This document shows, piece after piece, positions 14,586 to 17,359 of a stretch of 17,359 nucleotides of DNA. The notes beneath the pieces are model-generated. The model searched no databases and was not told where the DNA came from. It saw only the letters and a list, made by a program, of their open reading frames with translations. The stretch's first letter is position 1; every line of letters starts with the position of its first letter. The translations under genes and the position numbers were made by a program. Source of the stretch: Aalborgiella sp031422495 (lineage in GTDB: Bacteria; Pseudomonadota; Gammaproteobacteria; Burkholderiales; Burkholderiaceae_C); NCBI GenBank assembly GCA_031422495.1, contig JANPLX010000019.1:1-17359 (forward strand). Reading direction: 5' to 3'.

Positions 14586-15329
14586 ATGATTCATTTTTTC
14601 GAGACTTTGCGAATTTGGGCTGGACCGGAGCGTTCAGCTGAGAGCAACTTGCGGCTTGGCGTTATCTTGAGTTTCGTAGCCGGCGCCACCAACGCGGGCG
14701 GTTTTTTAGCCGTAGGGCTTTACACCTCGCACATGACGGGCTTGGTATCGTCCATCGCAGATAACTTGATTCTGGGTAATTTGTTGTTGACGATAGGTGC
14801 ATTCGCAGCCGTCCTTGCTTTTTTGTTCGGTGCCATGACCACTGCTTGGTTGGTTAATTGGGGTTTGCGTATCAGGCTAAAAAGCGCCTACTGCTTGCCA
14901 CTGCTGCTGGAATCTTTCATGTTATTGGTTTTTGGGGTTTTCGGTGCGTATATCAAGGAAGTTTCCACCTTGTTAGTGCCTATCACGGTGATGATTTTGT
15001 GCTTCATTATGGGACTACAAAATGCGGTGATCACCAAAATTTCAAAATCTGAGATTCGTACCACGCACGTGACGGGTCTGATCACAGATTTAGGCATTGA
15101 ATTGGGTAAGCTGGTTTATATCAACAACAGCACTTTACCAACCAAAGTTCTGGCTAATCGCCCCAAGTTAAGAACCTTGCTTTTGCTGATTAGCGGCTTT
15201 GCGCTGGGTGGTTTGGTGGGGGCATTGGCTTTTAAATATTGGGGTTACAGCATGACTTTGCCGCTTGCATTGCTGGTGTTGGTGCCTACGATTCAACCCA
15301 TTTTGATGGATGTACGTGAGCGTGTTTGA
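14586..15329 (+). CDS. DUF1275 (YoaK-type) inner membrane protein
   Basis: A 247-residue hydrophobic protein of the DUF1275 family, whose function is not settled. The first membrane segment carries SFVAGATNAGGFLAVGLYTSHMTGLVSSIAD (29-59), the family signature with its GxTNAGGF and THMTG-like parts; ITKISKSEIRTTHVTGLITDLGIELGK (148-174) is the second conserved half, which suggests an internal duplication. About six or seven membrane segments are visible. The ATG lies 25 bp after metG, without a clear Shine-Dalgarno, so it may depend on read-through from metG. No functional link with methionine or formate is evident. Confidence 0.85.
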   Translation: MIHFFETLRIWAGPERSAESNLRLGVILSFVAGATNAGGFLAVGLYTSHMTGLVSSIADNLILGNLLLTIGAFAAVLAFLFGAMTTAWLVNWGLRIRLKSAYCLPLLLESFMLLVFGVFGAYIKEVSTLLVPITVMILCFIMGLQNAVITKISKSEIRTTHVTGLITDLGIELGKLVYINNSTLPTKVLANRPKLRTLLLLISGFALGGLVGALAFKYWGYSMTLPLALLVLVPTIQPILMDVRERV

Positions 15330-15381
15330 CATTACTTGCGGTTTCATCCACATTTAAACCATGTAAATTCGAGAGGGTTCT

Positions 15382-17097
15382 TTGCATAGATTCTCACCCA
15401 AGCTATTTTCCGCAATGCACAGTTACAACAGCAAGCAGTTGTACGGCGATATTGGTGCGGGAATCGCTGTAGGCGTCGTAGCTTTACCGTTGTCGATGGC
15501 GTTTGCGATTGCCAGTGGCTTAAAGCCTGAAGCAGGTATTTTCACCGCCATCATTGCAGGCTTCATCATTTCTGCGTTGGGTGGCAGCAGGGTGCAAATC
15601 GGTGGACCAGCGGGCGCGTTCATCGTGATTGTTTACGGCATTGTTGAGCGCTTTGGCGTGGCGAATTTGATCATCGCCACGGCCATGTCAGGTCTGTTGC
15701 TGTTTGCCATGGGCGTATTCAAGCTGGGCAACTTGATTCGCTTTATACCCATTTCGGTGGTGATTGGCTTTACCAACGGCATCGCGGTGTTGGTTGCGCT
15801 GTCCCAAATCAAAGACTTTTTGGGGCTGAAAGTCGGCAACATGCCGGCTGATTTTTTCGGCATCATTCGCACTGTTTACAACAATTTATTCAGTTGGAGC
15901 CCGCAAACGGTGCTGGTTTCCGTGGGCTCTTTAGCGATCATCATTTTGTGGCAATTTGGCTTGACCACATGGTTAAAAAAACCAAATCAAATCAACCAAC
16001 CAAGCACAGAGCTGCATGGCAAATTGAGCAACAAACTCACCTCGATCGCGGTTATTTTGCCGGGTGCCATCGTGGCGTTGGTGCTGGCAACTTTAGCCGT
16101 TAGCTTGGCTGGCTTGGAAGTGGAGACCATTGGTAGCAAATTTGGCGGCATTCCCTCGACCTTACCAGCCTTTGTGTGGCCAGATTTCAGCTGGCAATCT
16201 GCACGGTTTTTGTTGATTCCGACACTCACTTTGACTTTGCTGGGAGCGATTGAATCCTTGCTATGTGCCCGCGTGGCAGATGGTTTGATTGGGGACCGTC
16301 ACAACCCCAACCAAGAGCTCATGGCACAAGGCATTGCCAACTTTGTGACGCCGTTTTTCGGAGGCATGCCCGCCACCGGCACCGTGGCACGCACCATGAC
16401 CAACATCAAAAGTGGTGCTACAAGCCCTGTAGCAGGCATGGTGCATGCGTTGGTCTTGCTCATCATCGTGTTGGTGGCAGCGCCGTTGGCTAACCACGTG
16501 CCGCTGGCCACGCTGTCAGCTATTTTAATATTTGTAGCGTGGAACATGGGCGAATGGCGCGAGTTTTTGCACTTACGTCAAATGCGTAAATCTTATGGTG
16601 TCACCTTGATAGCTGTGTTCTTGTTAACGGTGATTTTTGACTTGACGGTCGCTGTCGAGGTGGGGCTGATTGCTGCGTGTTTGACCTTTATTTACCGCAT
16701 CTCCAGCTTGTCGCGCTACGAGCTGGTGAGCGCAGAAGCGCAACCCTTACTCGTAGGTTTGCAAGGCCAAGTTGACGCTTATCGGCTCTATGGCGCTTTG
16801 TTTTTCGGTGCTGTGAAGTTGCTCGAAGACATTGAAGCCAAACTTCCCACGCGCACCTTGGTGTTAGACCTGAAAAACGTGATTTACCTCGACCCTACAG
16901 GTGTTGACGCCCTCAGCAGCTTGGTGCGTAAATGCCGTAAAGAGCAAGTGCGGCTGATCATTTGCGGCTTGGCACATCAGCCTTTGGACATGGCCCGGCG
17001 TGATGGCTTTCTCGATGAAATTCAAGCTTCAGATGTTTGTACCACATTGGCTGCAGGCATATCAGCGGCGACCGAGCCGTTAAGATCAGGCGCTTAA
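15382..17097 (+). CDS. SulP/SLC26-family anion transporter with STAS domain
   Basis: An inner-membrane secondary transporter of the SulP family; members move sulfate, bicarbonate or other anions, often with sodium or protons, and the substrate cannot be told from sequence alone. The 571 residues begin with the conserved start of the transport domain (DIGAGIAVGVVALPLSMAFAIASG, 23-46) and GGSRVQIGGPAGAF (67-80). Membrane segments run to about 440. A cytoplasmic STAS domain follows, with VLDLKNVIYLDPTGVDALSSL (493-513), the helix cap typical of the fold. The only start that keeps the whole frame is TTG at 15382, with GAGAGGG 4 nt upstream; an ATG at codon 12 has no ribosome site. Its next gene faces it tail to tail. 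Confidence 0.92.
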   Translation: MHRFSPKLFSAMHSYNSKQLYGDIGAGIAVGVVALPLSMAFAIASGLKPEAGIFTAIIAGFIISALGGSRVQIGGPAGAFIVIVYGIVERFGVANLIIATAMSGLLLFAMGVFKLGNLIRFIPISVVIGFTNGIAVLVALSQIKDFLGLKVGNMPADFFGIIRTVYNNLFSWSPQTVLVSVGSLAIIILWQFGLTTWLKKPNQINQPSTELHGKLSNKLTSIAVILPGAIVALVLATLAVSLAGLEVETIGSKFGGIPSTLPAFVWPDFSWQSARFLLIPTLTLTLLGAIESLLCARVADGLIGDRHNPNQELMAQGIANFVTPFFGGMPATGTVARTMTNIKSGATSPVAGMVHALVLLIIVLVAAPLANHVPLATLSAILIFVAWNMGEWREFLHLRQMRKSYGVTLIAVFLLTVIFDLTVAVEVGLIAACLTFIYRISSLSRYELVSAEAQPLLVGLQGQVDAYRLYGALFFGAVKLLEDIEAKLPTRTLVLDLKNVIYLDPTGVDALSSLVRKCRKEQVRLIICGLAHQPLDMARRDGFLDEIQASDVCTTLAAGISAATEPLRSGA

Positions 17098-17117
17098 TTT
17101 AAACTTTTATCCGGTCC

Positions 17118-17359
17118 TCAATTTGGCCCATTTGGGTTGAGCGCGGGGTCCATTGCCGAACCGGTAGATTTCACTTTCAAATCGGTATTGAACACCACAG
17201 TGAAGATTTTTTTATCCGATTCATTAGCCCCATCTAAAAAACGCCATTGGTAGTGGTACTCATTGACCAGCTCGTACGGGGTAATTTTCATGGGTTTCCC
17301 CAGCATTTTGCGTACCGTTTCCATCGGCATACCTGGCGTGATTTTGGCGAAGTTTTGGG
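17118..17359 (-). CDS. BamE/SmpA-like protein, C-terminal part (5' end outside window)
   Basis: The frame is open to the right edge, so the start lies outside. The visible 80 residues include AKITPGMPMETVRKMLGKPM, the repeat typical of BamE/SmpA/OmlA domains (a helix after GM, then LGKP). A strand pair follows, NEYHYQWRFLDG and KIFTVVFNTDLKVKSTGSAMDP, matching the second half of that small alpha/beta fold. Such proteins are usually outer-membrane lipoproteins with structural roles. The signal peptide, which would show lipidation, is not in view. It may be a paralogue rather than BamE itself. Confidence 0.65.
   Translation of the reverse strand, partial: QNFAKITPGMPMETVRKMLGKPMKITPYELVNEYHYQWRFLDGANESDKKIFTVVFNTDLKVKSTGSAMDPALNPNGPN

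Noticed and set aside
1..17359. Insertion sequences, phage genes, toxin-antitoxin pairs, CRISPR arrays or tRNA genes
   Set aside because: Both strands were read for transposase-like or phage-like products, spaced direct repeats and tRNA cloverleaf marks; none could be supported.

Overview
The window looks like chromosome from a betaproteobacterium of the order Burkholderiales, probably Comamonadaceae or a close relative. The grounds are gene content and order (a formate dehydrogenase cluster carrying DUF3305, DUF3306, a polyferredoxin and a tiny Tat-targeted protein; mrp back to back with metG) and moderate GC, roughly 50-60% in most coding stretches checked by eye. No mobile element, CRISPR array, rRNA or tRNA gene was seen.

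Layout. Positions 1-336 (+) hold the 3' end of an alpha/beta hydrolase gene. From about 12320 down to 451 everything reads on the minus strand and nearly all of it serves one enzyme, a periplasmic respiratory formate dehydrogenase. In transcription order the genes are mrp/apbC (Fe-S carrier ATPase), DUF3305, DUF3306, a 706-residue polyferredoxin, a TorD-family chaperone, a 171-bp AT-rich gap, a 67-residue Tat-signal protein, fdhA (molybdopterin catalytic subunit with cysteine at the active site), fdhB (four-cluster ferredoxin subunit), a 74-residue lipoprotein, fdhC (cytochrome b membrane subunit with a long periplasmic extension), a small secreted Ala/Pro-rich protein, and fdhD (sulfurtransferase for the molybdenum cofactor). 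On the plus strand, divergent from mrp, come metG (12461-14560), a DUF1275 membrane protein and a SulP-type anion transporter. A partial BamE/SmpA-like gene runs in from the right edge on the minus strand.

How the genes work together. FdhA oxidises formate in the periplasm. Electrons pass through the FdhB clusters to haem b in FdhC and then to quinone. FdhD and the TorD-like protein act in the cytoplasm before Tat export, on cofactor sulfuration and proofreading. The roles of DUF3305, DUF3306, the polyferredoxin, the small Tat protein, the lipoprotein and the secreted protein are not established to my knowledge. Their packing inside the cluster (overlapping or nearly touching genes) argues for work in assembly, anchoring or electron transfer.

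Most worth a second look: the polyferredoxin, which resembles HdrA at its N terminus and MvhD in the middle and has a histidine where one cluster motif expects cysteine; the lipoprotein wedged between fdhB (which lacks the usual membrane anchor) and fdhC; the secreted two-cysteine protein; the 74-bp overlap between DUF3306 and the polyferredoxin; and an FdhD with one cysteine in place of CxxC.
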